Below, piece by piece: positions 1-4,617 of a stretch of DNA of 6,910 nucleotides (positions within the stretch are counted from its first letter, which is position 1; the number at the start of each line of letters is the position of its first letter). The translations under genes were made by a program, and so were the position numbers. The stretch comes from Thermococcus sp. (lineage in GTDB: Archaea; Methanobacteriota_B; Thermococci; Thermococcales; Thermococcaceae): positions 1 through 6,910 of the forward strand of contig JALVWX010000224.1 in assembly GCA_027023165.1 (NCBI GenBank), read 5' to 3'. The notes below the pieces were generated by a model. The model was given only the letters and a program-made list of their open reading frames with translations, searched no databases and had not been told where the DNA came from.

Positions 1-190
1 GAACACCAAGGGCGAGGTGGAAGTTAAAGTCCCGTTCTGGCTTTGAGCGGTTTGCCATGTGAACACCAATAAAGAGGAGCACTAAAGCAATGGCCAAGAG
101 AACTTCAGCTAAGACCCTGTTCGAAGGCTGAATGTAAGCAGAGAGGGCAACGAAAACGAATGAAATAACCATTGGGATTTCTCTTCTCAT
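1..190 (-). CDS. Small membrane protein of unknown function, partial (runs off left edge)
   Basis: The frame is open from an ATG at 190 to the window edge, giving 63 residues of an incomplete protein. The start is supported by a GGTGGT ribosome binding site 4-5 nt upstream. It begins MRREIPMVISF and has two clear hydrophobic stretches, about residues 5-20 and 26-45, followed by a polar, charged segment (NRSKPERDF), so at least two membrane helices are likely. It starts 9 bp after the queE stop codon, so it is probably the last or a later gene of the same operon. I do not recognise the family. Placement behind queE might suggest a transporter or membrane partner, but nothing in the visible residues proves this. 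Confidence 0.72.
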   Translation of the reverse strand, partial: MRREIPMVISFVFVALSAYIQPSNRVLAEVLLAIALVLLFIGVHMANRSKPERDFNFHLALGV

Positions 191-199
191 GATACCACC

Positions 200-970
200 T
201 TAGAGAACGTTGAGGTACTTGTGGACCTGGAAGCTTAGCCCGACGTTCTTTTTTCCCATTATCCGCGCGGCCTCGCGGTAGAACTCCATGAGCCTCTCCT
301 GGCTTATCTCAATCGGCTCCTTGGGCTGTATCACGAGGGGGGCAAGGCCCTTCAAAAGCCCCGCGTACCAGCGGACGTTCTCGACCTTTGTCCCTGAGGT
401 AACGACGAGCTTGGCGTAGACCTTTGCACCCGCTTTTTTAAGGATTCTGATGCTCTCCACCTCTCTAAGGACGAGGTTTCTCCAGTCTTCCGTGGCCTTT
501 GCTGTCTCGTCCTTTATGTCCACGCTCGCGTAGTCAGTGAGCGGGGCAACCTCTTTGATAAGCTCCGGAAGGCCTCCGTGTGTTTCGAGGAAGTTGTCAA
601 AGCCGAGGTTTTTCATTCTCTCCATCAGGGCTTTGAGGGGCTTCACCTGAAGTATCGGCTCTCCGCCGGTGTAGCTTATCGAGTGAATATCGCCGGTATC
701 GAGGCGGAGAATGGCCTCAACTACCTCATCAACGCTCGCGGGATTGGGCTTGTAGCCAAACTTCCCGGTGAAGGGCTCAACCTCGTAGCGCCAGCGTGAA
801 ACGCGGGAGGCGTCGATGTACTCGCGGGAGTCGCAAAAAACACAGCGGAGATCGCAACCTGCGAAGCGGACGAAAATCTGCCTTCTCCCAAAGGCGCTCC
901 CCGGGACGCTTCCCCCTTCACCCTGCCAGCTGTTGAACACCTCGGCCATTACGAGCTTCATACCTCTCAC
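200..970 (-). CDS. queE: 7-carboxy-7-deazaguanine synthase QueE (radical SAM)
   Basis: Radical-SAM enzyme that converts 6-carboxytetrahydropterin to 7-carboxy-7-deazaguanine, a step toward preQ0. In archaea preQ0 is inserted into tRNA position 15 and becomes archaeosine. Visible signatures are the N-terminal NSWQGEG motif (residues 13-19), the cluster-binding CxxxCxxC at C39, C43 and C46, and the SAM-contacting TGGEP segment near residue 101. At about 250 residues it has full family length and is cytosolic. The start is uncertain: a GTG at 970 overlaps the preceding stop as GTGA and has GGAGG 4 nt upstream, while an ATG at 961 (253 residues) also fits the usual family N-terminus (MKLVMAEVF). 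It is the second gene of a compact operon, after an 86-residue protein and before a small membrane protein. Confidence 0.95.
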   Translation of the reverse strand: MRGMKLVMAEVFNSWQGEGGSVPGSAFGRRQIFVRFAGCDLRCVFCDSREYIDASRVSRWRYEVEPFTGKFGYKPNPASVDEVVEAILRLDTGDIHSISYTGGEPILQVKPLKALMERMKNLGFDNFLETHGGLPELIKEVAPLTDYASVDIKDETAKATEDWRNLVLREVESIRILKKAGAKVYAKLVVTSGTKVENVRWYAGLLKGLAPLVIQPKEPIEISQERLMEFYREAARIMGKKNVGLSFQVHKYLNVL

Positions 971-1227
971 AGCTCCTCCACGTCCAGCCCCTTCACCCTT
1001 TCACTCACGAAGCCCTCGAGTATCTCGACCCTGACGCTTCTCTCCTCACCGGTTATGTCCGCCATGAGCTGAACCGCCCTCGCGTAGTCCCAGAGCCTTC
1101 TCTTCGCCTCGGAGGTAACGCTTTCAGCCATGACTATCAGCTCCCGCTCCTCCGGATGGGCGCTCATCCACTCCACCACTTTCCTCGCGTCTTCCTCCGT
1201 AAAGACGCCCCTCTTCTTGAAGAGCAC
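967..1227 (-). CDS. Conserved-looking small protein of unknown function, first gene of queE operon
   Basis: Encodes 86 residues starting with GTG at 1227, preceded at 5-6 nt by a GGGGGTG ribosome binding site. The frame also opens at a TTG at 1251, but that start has no binding site and would add a glycine-rich tail. The protein is soluble and highly charged. It is predicted mostly helical in the first two thirds (TEEDARKVVEWMSAHPEE, then EAKRRLWDYARAVQLMADI), ending in a beta-like segment (RSVRVEILEGF). There are no cysteines, no obvious catalytic motif and no membrane segment. Its stop overlaps the queE start (GTGA), which indicates translational coupling and a possible link to deazaguanine synthesis. 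I do not recognise a family. The promoter is unclear; AT-rich sequence at 1251-1292 (TGTATAAC, TTATGTAATT) offers weak candidates. Confidence 0.8.
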   Translation of the reverse strand: MLFKKRGVFTEEDARKVVEWMSAHPEERELIVMAESVTSEAKRRLWDYARAVQLMADITGEERSVRVEILEGFVSERVKGLDVEEL

Positions 1228-1291
1228 GCTCCCACCCCCTCGATTAGGCAATTACATAATTACCGAATTCCCGATTTCAACAGTTATACAA

Positions 1292-1792
1292 TCACACGTA
1301 CCTCATCAGCAGATCGACGGCCTCCTCGAATATCTCCCTGTCCCTGCCTTCTAAGATGCTGTCGAGATAATGCAAGCTGGCTAGGTTGAGAATTACGTAT
1401 GCGGTGTTCCTGTCGAGGCCGAGGGAATAGGCATCGTAGTAAACGCGCTCCTCTCCCAGAGCCTCGTTGAGCATCTCGACGAAGTAGTTTATCTCCTCAA
1501 CCGTCAGCTCGTCCCACTTGCTCTCCATCTCGTCGAAATAGCGCTCCATGACGCGGAGGGTCTCCAAGCCAAGTTTCAGAGTCCCCTCAAAGTATTGGAA
1601 CTCGCCGACGCGGAATACCTTTACACCCTCTTCGTCCCGAACCCCAACGTAGTCCCACAGGAGAACCCCCTCTATGGGGTTATGACCGTACTTGCTCGCC
1701 AGGTAGGAAAAACGCTCCATTGCCTCACCCATCTCATCCAGAAACTCCTCCTCGTCCCGGAATTGGATTATCTTGCTTATCGTCCCGGTCAT
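1292..1792 (-). CDS. Acidic alpha-helical protein of unknown function
   Basis: 166 residues from ATG at 1792 (MTGTISKIIQF). GTG codons at 1804 and 1801 are in frame, but the TATA box centred near 1826 predicts transcription start about 1800, so they would be outside or at the very start of the mRNA. GGTG lies 6 nt before the chosen ATG. The protein is strongly acidic, rich in aromatic residues (LLWDYVGV, FQYFEG, VYYDAYSLG, HYLDS) and predicted mainly helical. It has no signal peptide, membrane segment or cysteine motif. I do not recognise a family. It ends 64 bp before the queE operon on the same strand; that gap is too long for coupling but does not exclude read-through. Confidence 0.85.
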   Translation of the reverse strand: MTGTISKIIQFRDEEEFLDEMGEAMERFSYLASKYGHNPIEGVLLWDYVGVRDEEGVKVFRVGEFQYFEGTLKLGLETLRVMERYFDEMESKWDELTVEEINYFVEMLNEALGEERVYYDAYSLGLDRNTAYVILNLASLHYLDSILEGRDREIFEEAVDLLMRYV

Positions 1793-1822
1793 CTTTTGCA
1801 CCACTAGGGGGTTGGGTCAAGG

Positions 1823-1840
1823 GTTATAAGGCTTTGCAAG
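1823..1840 (-). promoter_or_regulatory. BRE/TATA promoter of the acidic protein gene
   Basis: On the minus strand a GCAAAG element is followed by CTTATAAC, with the TATA core at 1829-1824. This puts the transcription start near 1800 and leaves a leader of about 8 nt before the ATG at 1792. TTATAA is self-complementary, so the same box could also direct rightward transcription starting near 1852. Confidence 0.65.
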
Positions 1841-1851
1841 TAAAGCTAAAC

Positions 1852-1926
1852 GCCCGACGAGTATTGGGTTGCGATGACGTCGGGACCCCCAGGGGGCCGA
1901 CACTCCAAAAGGCCCCCTTAATACTC
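1852..1926 (+). ncRNA. Candidate structured GC-rich RNA upstream of tRNA-Pro
   Basis: This gene-free stretch holds several interlocking inverted repeats. CCCGACG (1853-1859) pairs with CGTCGGG (1878-1884). AGTATT (1860-1865), inside that loop, pairs with AATACT (1920-1925), forming a pseudoknot. AGGGGGCC (1891-1898) pairs with GGCCCCCT (1911-1918) in a perfect 8-bp hairpin with a 12-nt loop. A competing stem joins GTCGG (1879-1883) to CCGAC (1897-1901). The palindromic TTATAA at 1824-1829 predicts a rightward start at about 1852, exactly where the structure begins. No open frame, C/D boxes or clear 3' ACA box was found, so it does not fit a guide-RNA class I can name. GC-rich islands between genes often mark RNA genes in hyperthermophiles. 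Strand is inferred; no U-rich terminator is visible. Confidence 0.35.
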
Positions 1927-1935
1927 AGAGGCCAT

Positions 1936-1950
1936 CGAAAAGCTTAATAA
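1936..1950 (+). promoter_or_regulatory. BRE/TATA promoter of tRNA-Pro
   Basis: CGAAAAG followed by CTTAATAA, a near-consensus Thermococcales stable-RNA promoter. The TATA core lies about 30 bp before the first tRNA nucleotide at 1978, predicting a leader of a few nucleotides. Confidence 0.8.
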
Positions 1951-1977
1951 GGGGGGACATTCACCTAACGCGGGCAT

Positions 1978-2055
1978 GGGGCCGTGGGGTAGCTTGGTCC
2001 ATCCTGCGGGCTTTGGGAGCCCGTGACCCGGGTTCGAATCCCGGCGGCCCCACCA
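1978..2055 (+). tRNA. tRNA-Pro (anticodon UGG)
   Basis: The acceptor arms GGGGCCG (1978-1984) and CGGCCCC (2045-2051) pair perfectly. They are followed by discriminator A and an encoded CCA (2053-2055). The anticodon stem CGGGC/GCCCG encloses the loop TTTGGGA, giving anticodon UGG for proline. The T arm is CCGGG-TTCGAAT-CCCGG. A strong promoter lies upstream and no intron is seen. It reads CCA/CCG-type proline codons by wobble at U34. The first position of the 610-bp inter-tRNA inverted repeat begins 2 nt after the CCA. Confidence 0.97.
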
Positions 2056-2057
2056 TT

Positions 2058-2090
2058 CAGCCCTTTCTGACGAAAGCGCTGGCGGAAAAT
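2058..2090 (+). repeat. Left copy of 33-bp terminal inverted repeat
   Basis: CAGCCCTT, eight variable bases, then AAGCGCTGGCGGAA and AAT. The reverse complement of 2630-2662 has the same two blocks with identical 8-bp spacing; 28 of 33 positions match by my count. It begins 2 nt after the tRNA-Pro CCA. Confidence 0.75.
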
Positions 2091-2171
2091 AAGGTGCATT
2101 TTCTGTAGGGTTCGAATTTTGGAATGGGTTTTTACTCGCTTGCTCCTTTTGTGAGTGTTTCACTGCCTAAA

Positions 2172-2202
2172 GCGCCCTTCGGGTGCCGATTAAAGTTGAA
2201 AC
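2172..2202 (+). repeat. Left copy of inner ~31-bp inverted repeat
   Basis: Contains the hairpin GCGCCC-TTC-GGGTGC followed by CGATTAAAGTTGAAAC. It matches the reverse complement of 2489-2519 at about 24 of 31 positions. An additional GTTTCA/TGAAAC pair (2157-2162, 2197-2202) encloses the hairpin. Confidence 0.6.
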
Positions 2203-2296
2203 CCCCTTTGAAGAGGTTAATTTAATGTTAAACCCCTTGAAACCTGCTTCCCAAACAGGGCACGACTGACCTTTGGTCCTTGATGAGAAGGATACT

Positions 2297-2394
2297 CTTT
2301 GATCAAACTTTGCACTGCAAAGTTTGTTCGCCTGCGCGACGTTGAAGCATAGCTTCAACGCACAGGACGATAGTCCCGTTGAGTTTGATCAAGG
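2297..2394. repeat. Multi-hairpin core with competing stems
   Basis: An outer stem pairs TTGATCAAACT (2299-2309) with AGTTTGATCAA (2382-2392). Inside lie CAAACTTTGCA-C-TGCAAAGTTTG (2304-2326, 11-bp arms), a perfect 9-bp hairpin CGTTGAAGC-ATA-GCTTCAACG (2340-2360) flanked by CCTG/CAGG (2331-2334, 2363-2366), and GGAC-GATA-GTCC (2365-2376). CAAACT (2304-2309) belongs to both the outer stem and the first hairpin, so the two folds exclude each other. Confidence 0.7.
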
Positions 2395-2488
2395 TTGGGG
2401 ATTCCCTGCTAAATCGCCAGTTTGGGGGTTCCATTGTAAACGCTGGACTAGATCTTGAATTCCAGCACTTAATTTGCATTCTGACAGG

Positions 2489-2519
2489 AGTTCAACTCTA
2501 ACCGACGCCCGAAGGGCGT
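2489..2519 (-). repeat. Right copy of inner ~31-bp inverted repeat
   Basis: Read on the minus strand it is ACGCCCTTCGGGCGTC followed by GGTTAGAGTTGAACT, the counterpart of 2172-2202. Its GACGCCC-GAA-GGGCGTC hairpin (2504-2520 on +) is perfect, whereas the left copy has one G-U pair. Confidence 0.6.
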
Positions 2520-2615
2520 CAAAGAAAAAAGAACTTACTGATGAAAGTCCGCATAATCAGGAATTCACACTCAAAACCAGCTTGTGAAAAGGAATCCCCC
2601 GTACTTTGGCATCTC

Positions 2616-2624
2616 AAAAAAGAA
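2616..2624 (-). terminator. T-rich terminator of the tRNA-Ser/tRNA-Cys transcript
   Basis: The minus strand reads TTCTTTTTT about 42 nt after the tRNA-Cys CCA, a typical archaeal oligo-T termination signal. The palindrome GCTTGCGCAAGC (2643-2654) lies just before it. Confidence 0.5.
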
Positions 2625-2629
2625 TCACA

Positions 2630-2662
2630 ATCTTCCGCCAGCGCTTGCGCAAGCAAGGGCTG
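2630..2662 (-). repeat. Right copy of 33-bp terminal inverted repeat
   Basis: TTCCGCCAGCGCTT (2633-2646) and AAGGGCTG (2655-2662) mirror the left copy at 2058-2090. Its variable 8 bp turn part of it into a 12-bp palindrome (2643-2654). It ends 3 nt from the encoded CCA of tRNA-Cys. Confidence 0.75.
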
Positions 2663-2665
2663 TTG

Positions 2666-2740
2666 TGGAGCCGGGAGGGGGATTCGAACCCCCGTAAAGC
2701 GGATCTGCAGTCCACCGCCTCACCTCTAGGCTATCCCGGC
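2666..2740 (-). tRNA. tRNA-Cys (anticodon GCA)
   Basis: On the minus strand the acceptor arms are GCCGGGA (2740-2734) and TCCCGGC (2676-2670). They are followed by discriminator U, the expected cysteine identity base, and an encoded CCA (2668-2666). The anticodon stem GTGGA/TCCGC, with one U-G pair, encloses the loop CTGCAGA, giving anticodon GCA. The T arm is GGGGG-TTCGAAT-CCCCC. The gene starts 19 nt after the tRNA-Ser CCA and has no promoter of its own in that gap, so the two tRNAs are probably co-transcribed. Confidence 0.97.
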
Positions 2741-2759
2741 GTTTGGACGGAAGAAGATT

Positions 2760-2845
2760 TGGCGCCGCGGAGGGGATTCGAACCCCTGTGGCCAACGGCC
2801 ACCGGCTTAGCAGGCCGGCGCCCTACCAGGCTAGGCTACCGCGGC
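2760..2845 (-). tRNA. tRNA-Ser (anticodon GCU)
   Basis: The acceptor arms GCCGCGG/CCGCGGC pair perfectly, with discriminator G and an encoded CCA (2762-2760). The anticodon stem CCGGC/GCCGG encloses the loop CTGCTAA, giving GCU for AGC/AGU codons. The long variable arm TGGCCGTTGGCCA is typical of a class II serine tRNA. It is the first tRNA of the minus-strand pair with tRNA-Cys. Confidence 0.97.
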
Positions 2846-2875
2846 ACTCCGCGTCAGGTTATATGAGCCAGGGAG

Positions 2876-2893
2876 GGTTTTTAAGTTTTTTGG
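2876..2893 (-). promoter_or_regulatory. BRE/TATA promoter of the tRNA-Ser/tRNA-Cys unit
   Basis: The minus strand reads CCAAAAAACTTAAAAAC, with the TATA-like core near 2884-2878. A start about 26 nt downstream falls near 2856, leaving a leader of about 10 nt before tRNA-Ser. A TTATAT at 2859-2864 is too close to the tRNA to serve. Confidence 0.7.
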
Positions 2894-2901
2894 AGGCCTC
2901 A

Positions 2902-2922
2902 GGTGAGGTGGCCCTCCTCACC
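2902..2922. other. 7-bp hairpin between divergent promoters
   Basis: GGTGAGG (2902-2908) and CCTCACC (2916-2922) enclose a 7-nt loop. It lies between the tRNA-Ser promoter and the promoter of the sulfur-carrier gene. No RNA class was recognised; it may be chance or a regulatory site. Confidence 0.3.
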
Positions 2923-2954
2923 CACCGGTGCCGGGCCAGCAGATCATCCTCGGC

Positions 2955-2970
2955 CAGTGTATTTTATAAA
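2955..2970 (+). promoter_or_regulatory. TATA promoter of the ubiquitin-like protein gene
   Basis: CAGTGTATTTTATAAA contains a strong TATA box (2960-2970). It predicts a start near 2992 and a leader of about 10 nt that just includes the ribosome binding site GGTGGTGA. Confidence 0.7.
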
Positions 2971-3001
2971 CCCACCAAAGATAGGCCTTTCGGTGGTGAG
3001 C

Positions 3002-3205
3002 ATGATAAAGGTGAAGGTCCTCGGAAGGGGCATCGAGAGGGAGATCGAATGGAGAAAAGGCCTGACCGTGGCGGACGTTCTGAGGGAGGTCGGCTTCAAC
3101 ACGGAGAGCGCGATAGCGAGGGTCAACGGCAGGGTTGCACTGGAAGACGAAAGAATGGAGGACAACGCTTCCGTGGAGGTAATCCCTGTTGTCTCAGGAG
3201 GCTGA
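3002..3205 (+). CDS. Ubiquitin-like sulfur carrier (ThiS/MoaD/SAMP/TtuB type)
   Basis: 67 residues beginning MIKVKVLGRG from ATG at 3002. GGTGGTGA ends one nucleotide upstream, with 5 nt between its GGTGG core and the ATG. An open frame extends 33 codons further upstream but crosses the promoter, so the longer start is rejected. The pattern is that of a small beta-grasp protein: two N-terminal strands (IKVKVLG, REIEW), a helix (TVADVLREVGF), strands RVNGRVALEDERM and ASVEVIPVV, and the terminal SGG that is adenylated and thiocarboxylated in this family. In archaea such proteins deliver sulfur for tRNA thiolation or molybdopterin, or modify proteins. Which role applies cannot be settled here: no E1-like enzyme, MoaE or thiamine gene is adjacent. 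Cytosolic; monocistronic, convergent with the aminotransferase gene. Confidence 0.9.
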   Translation: MIKVKVLGRGIEREIEWRKGLTVADVLREVGFNTESAIARVNGRVALEDERMEDNASVEVIPVVSGG

Positions 3206-3216
3206 TTCTCTTCCTT
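3206..3216 (+). terminator. Pyrimidine-rich terminator of the sulfur-carrier gene
   Basis: TTCTCTTCCTT directly follows the stop codon, a weak archaeal T-rich termination signal in a convergent intergenic space. Confidence 0.35.
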
Positions 3217-3250
3217 AACCGTGACAACTGTGACAAAAGAATAGAAGAAT

Positions 3251-3265
3251 TGAGAAAAAGAAGAG
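3251..3265 (-). terminator. T-rich terminator of the aminotransferase gene
   Basis: The minus strand reads CTCTTCTTTTTCTCA just after the aminotransferase stop codon, in the 63-bp convergent spacer. Confidence 0.45.
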
Positions 3266-3268
3266 GCT

Positions 3269-4468
3269 TCATTCCGCGAGCCTCTTCCTCATGAAGGCCT
3301 CAAACCTGTCCATAGCCTCCTCGAGGACCTCAACAGGCGGCAGGAAGACTATCCTGAAGTGCCAGTCGCCGGCGTGGCCGAAGCCCGAGCCGTGAACGAA
3401 GAGAACGTGTGCCCCGTGGAGCACGTCCATGACGAAGTCGAAGTCGTTCTTCCACTTCGCGCGCTCCTCTATCTTCGGGAATACATAGAATGCTCCCTGC
3501 GGCTTCTGAGCGCTTATGCCGGGGATCTCCTGAACGCGTTTGTAAACGTAGTCCCTCCTCTCGCGGAGCTTTTTCATGTATTCATCGAGGTAGTCCATCG
3601 GACCGGTGAGGCCGGCTATGGCCGCGAACTGCGCCGGCGTGTTCGGGCAGACCCTTATCCTCGTGAGCTTGTCTACGGCCTCCCTGACCTCGGAAAGCTT
3701 GTTCTCGGGATCGACGTAGTAGAAGTAGCCGAGGCGCCAGCCGGTGGCGAAGTAAACCTTCGAGAGACCGTTCATGACTATGACCGGAACGTCCTTGGTG
3801 AGCGAGCCAGGTGAAACATGCTTCCCCTCGTAGGTCATGAGGTCGTATATCTCGTCGCTTATTAATGGGAGGTCGTACTCGCCAGCGAGATCGAGGATGG
3901 CCTTCACGGTCTTCTTCTCGTAGAGTGCTCCAGTAGGGTTGTTGGGGTTTATGAGGGCTATTGCCTTCGTCCTCTCGTCGATCAGCTTCCTCATATCGTC
4001 GATGTCCGGCTGCCAGCCATTCTCCTCCACGGTTAGGTACTCATGCGGTTCAGCCCCGTAGAACTTGACGAGTCCAACGTAGGGCGGATAGCTCGGACTC
4101 GGCACGAGTATGTTGTCGCCGGGGTCGAGTAGACCGCCAAAGATGAGCTGAAGGGCCTCGGTAACGGCAGTTGTAACGCGGACGTCATCGGGGGTTATGT
4201 CGACTCTGTTCTTCATCCTCTCGCGCTGGACAACGGCCTCCCTCATCTCCGGAAGGCCCTCGCTCGGCCCGTAGTAGTTGTGGCCCTCCTTTATGGCGCG
4301 ACAGTAGGCTTCCTGCATGTGCTCCGGCGGCTGGAAGTCATACTTACCGGGGTCACCTATGTTGAGCCTTATGACCTTAACACCTTTCTTCTCAAGCTCC
4401 CTCGCGGGGAGAACAACGTCTCTTATCGCGTACTTGATGGCCATCGCCTTCTTTGATGGGCTTATCAT
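3269..4468 (-). CDS. Alanine aminotransferase (class I/II, PLP-dependent)
   Basis: 399 residues from ATG at 4468 (MISPSKKAMAIKYAIRDV), preceded at 6 nt by the GGTG of a GGTGATT ribosome binding site. The frame stays open 59 codons further upstream, but that part covers the promoter and the C/D RNA. It catalyses pyridoxal-phosphate-dependent transfer between alanine plus 2-oxoglutarate and pyruvate plus glutamate. Visible fold-type I aminotransferase residues: INPNNPTG (173-180) with N177, SDEIY with D205, the Schiff-base lysine K237 in NGLSKVYFATGWRLGY, and substrate-carboxylate R372 in HFR. Length and sequence resemble the Pyrococcus furiosus alanine aminotransferase as I recall it, an enzyme tied to pyruvate disposal during fermentation. 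Cytosolic; single gene with its own promoter. A different amino-acid specificity within the family is possible. Confidence 0.95.
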   Translation of the reverse strand: MISPSKKAMAIKYAIRDVVLPARELEKKGVKVIRLNIGDPGKYDFQPPEHMQEAYCRAIKEGHNYYGPSEGLPEMREAVVQRERMKNRVDITPDDVRVTTAVTEALQLIFGGLLDPGDNILVPSPSYPPYVGLVKFYGAEPHEYLTVEENGWQPDIDDMRKLIDERTKAIALINPNNPTGALYEKKTVKAILDLAGEYDLPLISDEIYDLMTYEGKHVSPGSLTKDVPVIVMNGLSKVYFATGWRLGYFYYVDPENKLSEVREAVDKLTRIRVCPNTPAQFAAIAGLTGPMDYLDEYMKKLRERRDYVYKRVQEIPGISAQKPQGAFYVFPKIEERAKWKNDFDFVMDVLHGAHVLFVHGSGFGHAGDWHFRIVFLPPVEVLEEAMDRFEAFMRKRLAE

Positions 4469-4499
4469 TGGAATCACCGTTTGAATGATGAAAGCTCCA

Positions 4500-4517
4500 T
4501 CATAAAAACCTTCGCCC
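4500..4517 (-). promoter_or_regulatory. BRE/TATA promoter of the aminotransferase gene
   Basis: The minus strand reads GGCGAAGGTTTTTATG, with the TATA core around 4508-4502. It predicts a start near 4479 and a leader of about 11 nt before the ATG at 4468, which rules out the upstream start at 4645. Confidence 0.7.
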
Positions 4518-4520
4518 ACA

Positions 4521-4530
4521 CATTTAAAAG
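4521..4530 (+). promoter_or_regulatory. TATA box of the box C/D sRNA
   Basis: CATTTAAAAG has its centre at about 4526, 25 bp before the first base of the sRNA terminal stem (4551), which is the standard archaeal distance. Confidence 0.65.
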
Positions 4531-4550
4531 GCACACTCGACAAGGGAAAT

Positions 4551-4617
4551 GGGGCTATGACGATTAGCAAGCAAACTGAAGGCTCACGGATGATGACGTG
4601 AACACCCTCCGAGCCCC
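4551..4617 (+). ncRNA. Box C/D guide sRNA
   Basis: All elements are present in order: terminal stem GGGGC (4551-4555) pairing with GCCCC (4613-4617), box C ATGACGA (4557-4563), 12-nt guide TTAGCAAGCAAA, box D' CTGA (4576-4579), 10-nt linker, box C' ATGATGA (4590-4596), 12-nt guide CGTGAACACCCT, and box D CCGA (4609-4612). Two 12-nt guides are the normal archaeal spacing. Such RNAs assemble with L7Ae, Nop5 and fibrillarin and direct 2'-O-methylation of rRNA or tRNA. By the fifth-nucleotide rule the D' guide targets a C opposite G4571 and the D guide a U opposite A4604. Boxes C and D each deviate by one base, and the two changes face each other in the kink-turn. It has its own TATA box and lies between two divergent genes. 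Targets were not searched. Confidence 0.87.

Larger units (their letters stand above)
2056..2665. other. Gene-free, hairpin-rich spacer between convergent tRNA genes (possible mobile-element relic)
   Basis: No credible protein gene is present; the short open frames here run through hairpins or into the tRNA-Cys antisense strand. The stretch looks more AT-rich than its surroundings. It is bounded by an imperfect terminal inverted repeat (2058-2090 and 2630-2662) and carries a second, inner inverted pair (2172-2202 and 2489-2519). In between are many small hairpins: GCGCCC/GGGTGC, CCTG/CAGG (2243-2259), GACC/GGTC (2268-2278), CCTT/AAGG (2278-2291), the cluster at 2297-2394, GCTGGA/TCCAGC (2442-2466) and GACGCCC/GGGCGTC (2504-2520). 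A loose direct repeat, GTT(G)AAACCCC(C)TT, occurs at 2195 and 2227. A non-autonomous or decayed element, or an unrecognised structured RNA, would both fit. Confidence 0.5.

Noticed and set aside
2..46. Plus-strand frame resembling a protein C-terminus (ending VKVPFWL, stop)
   Set aside because: It is antisense to the open minus-strand membrane-protein frame, which has a good start, ribosome binding site and operon position; 14 codons are too few to support a second gene.
1871..1877. GCGATGA as a box C
   Set aside because: No D or D' box at guide distance; the bases are better explained as the loop of the 1853-1884 stem.
2195..2241. CRISPR-like GTTGAAAC / GTTAAACC repeats
   Set aside because: Only two imperfect copies, no regular spacers and no cas genes; not an array.
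2267..2290. CTGA followed by TGATGA (D'/C'-like) in the spacer
   Set aside because: No matching upstream box C, downstream box D or terminal stem was found, so a C/D RNA is not supported.
2167..2358. 63-codon minus-strand frame in the inter-tRNA spacer
   Set aside because: It is made largely of hairpin sequence, has no ribosome binding site and shows no protein-like pattern.
2541..2729. 62-codon plus-strand frame
   Set aside because: It continues into the antisense of tRNA-Cys and lacks start signals; similar frames over the tRNA-Ser region are also tRNA shadows.
2903..3001. Upstream extension of the ubiquitin-like protein
   Set aside because: The region contains the TATA box at 2960-2970; translation from 3002 has the ribosome binding site and family length.
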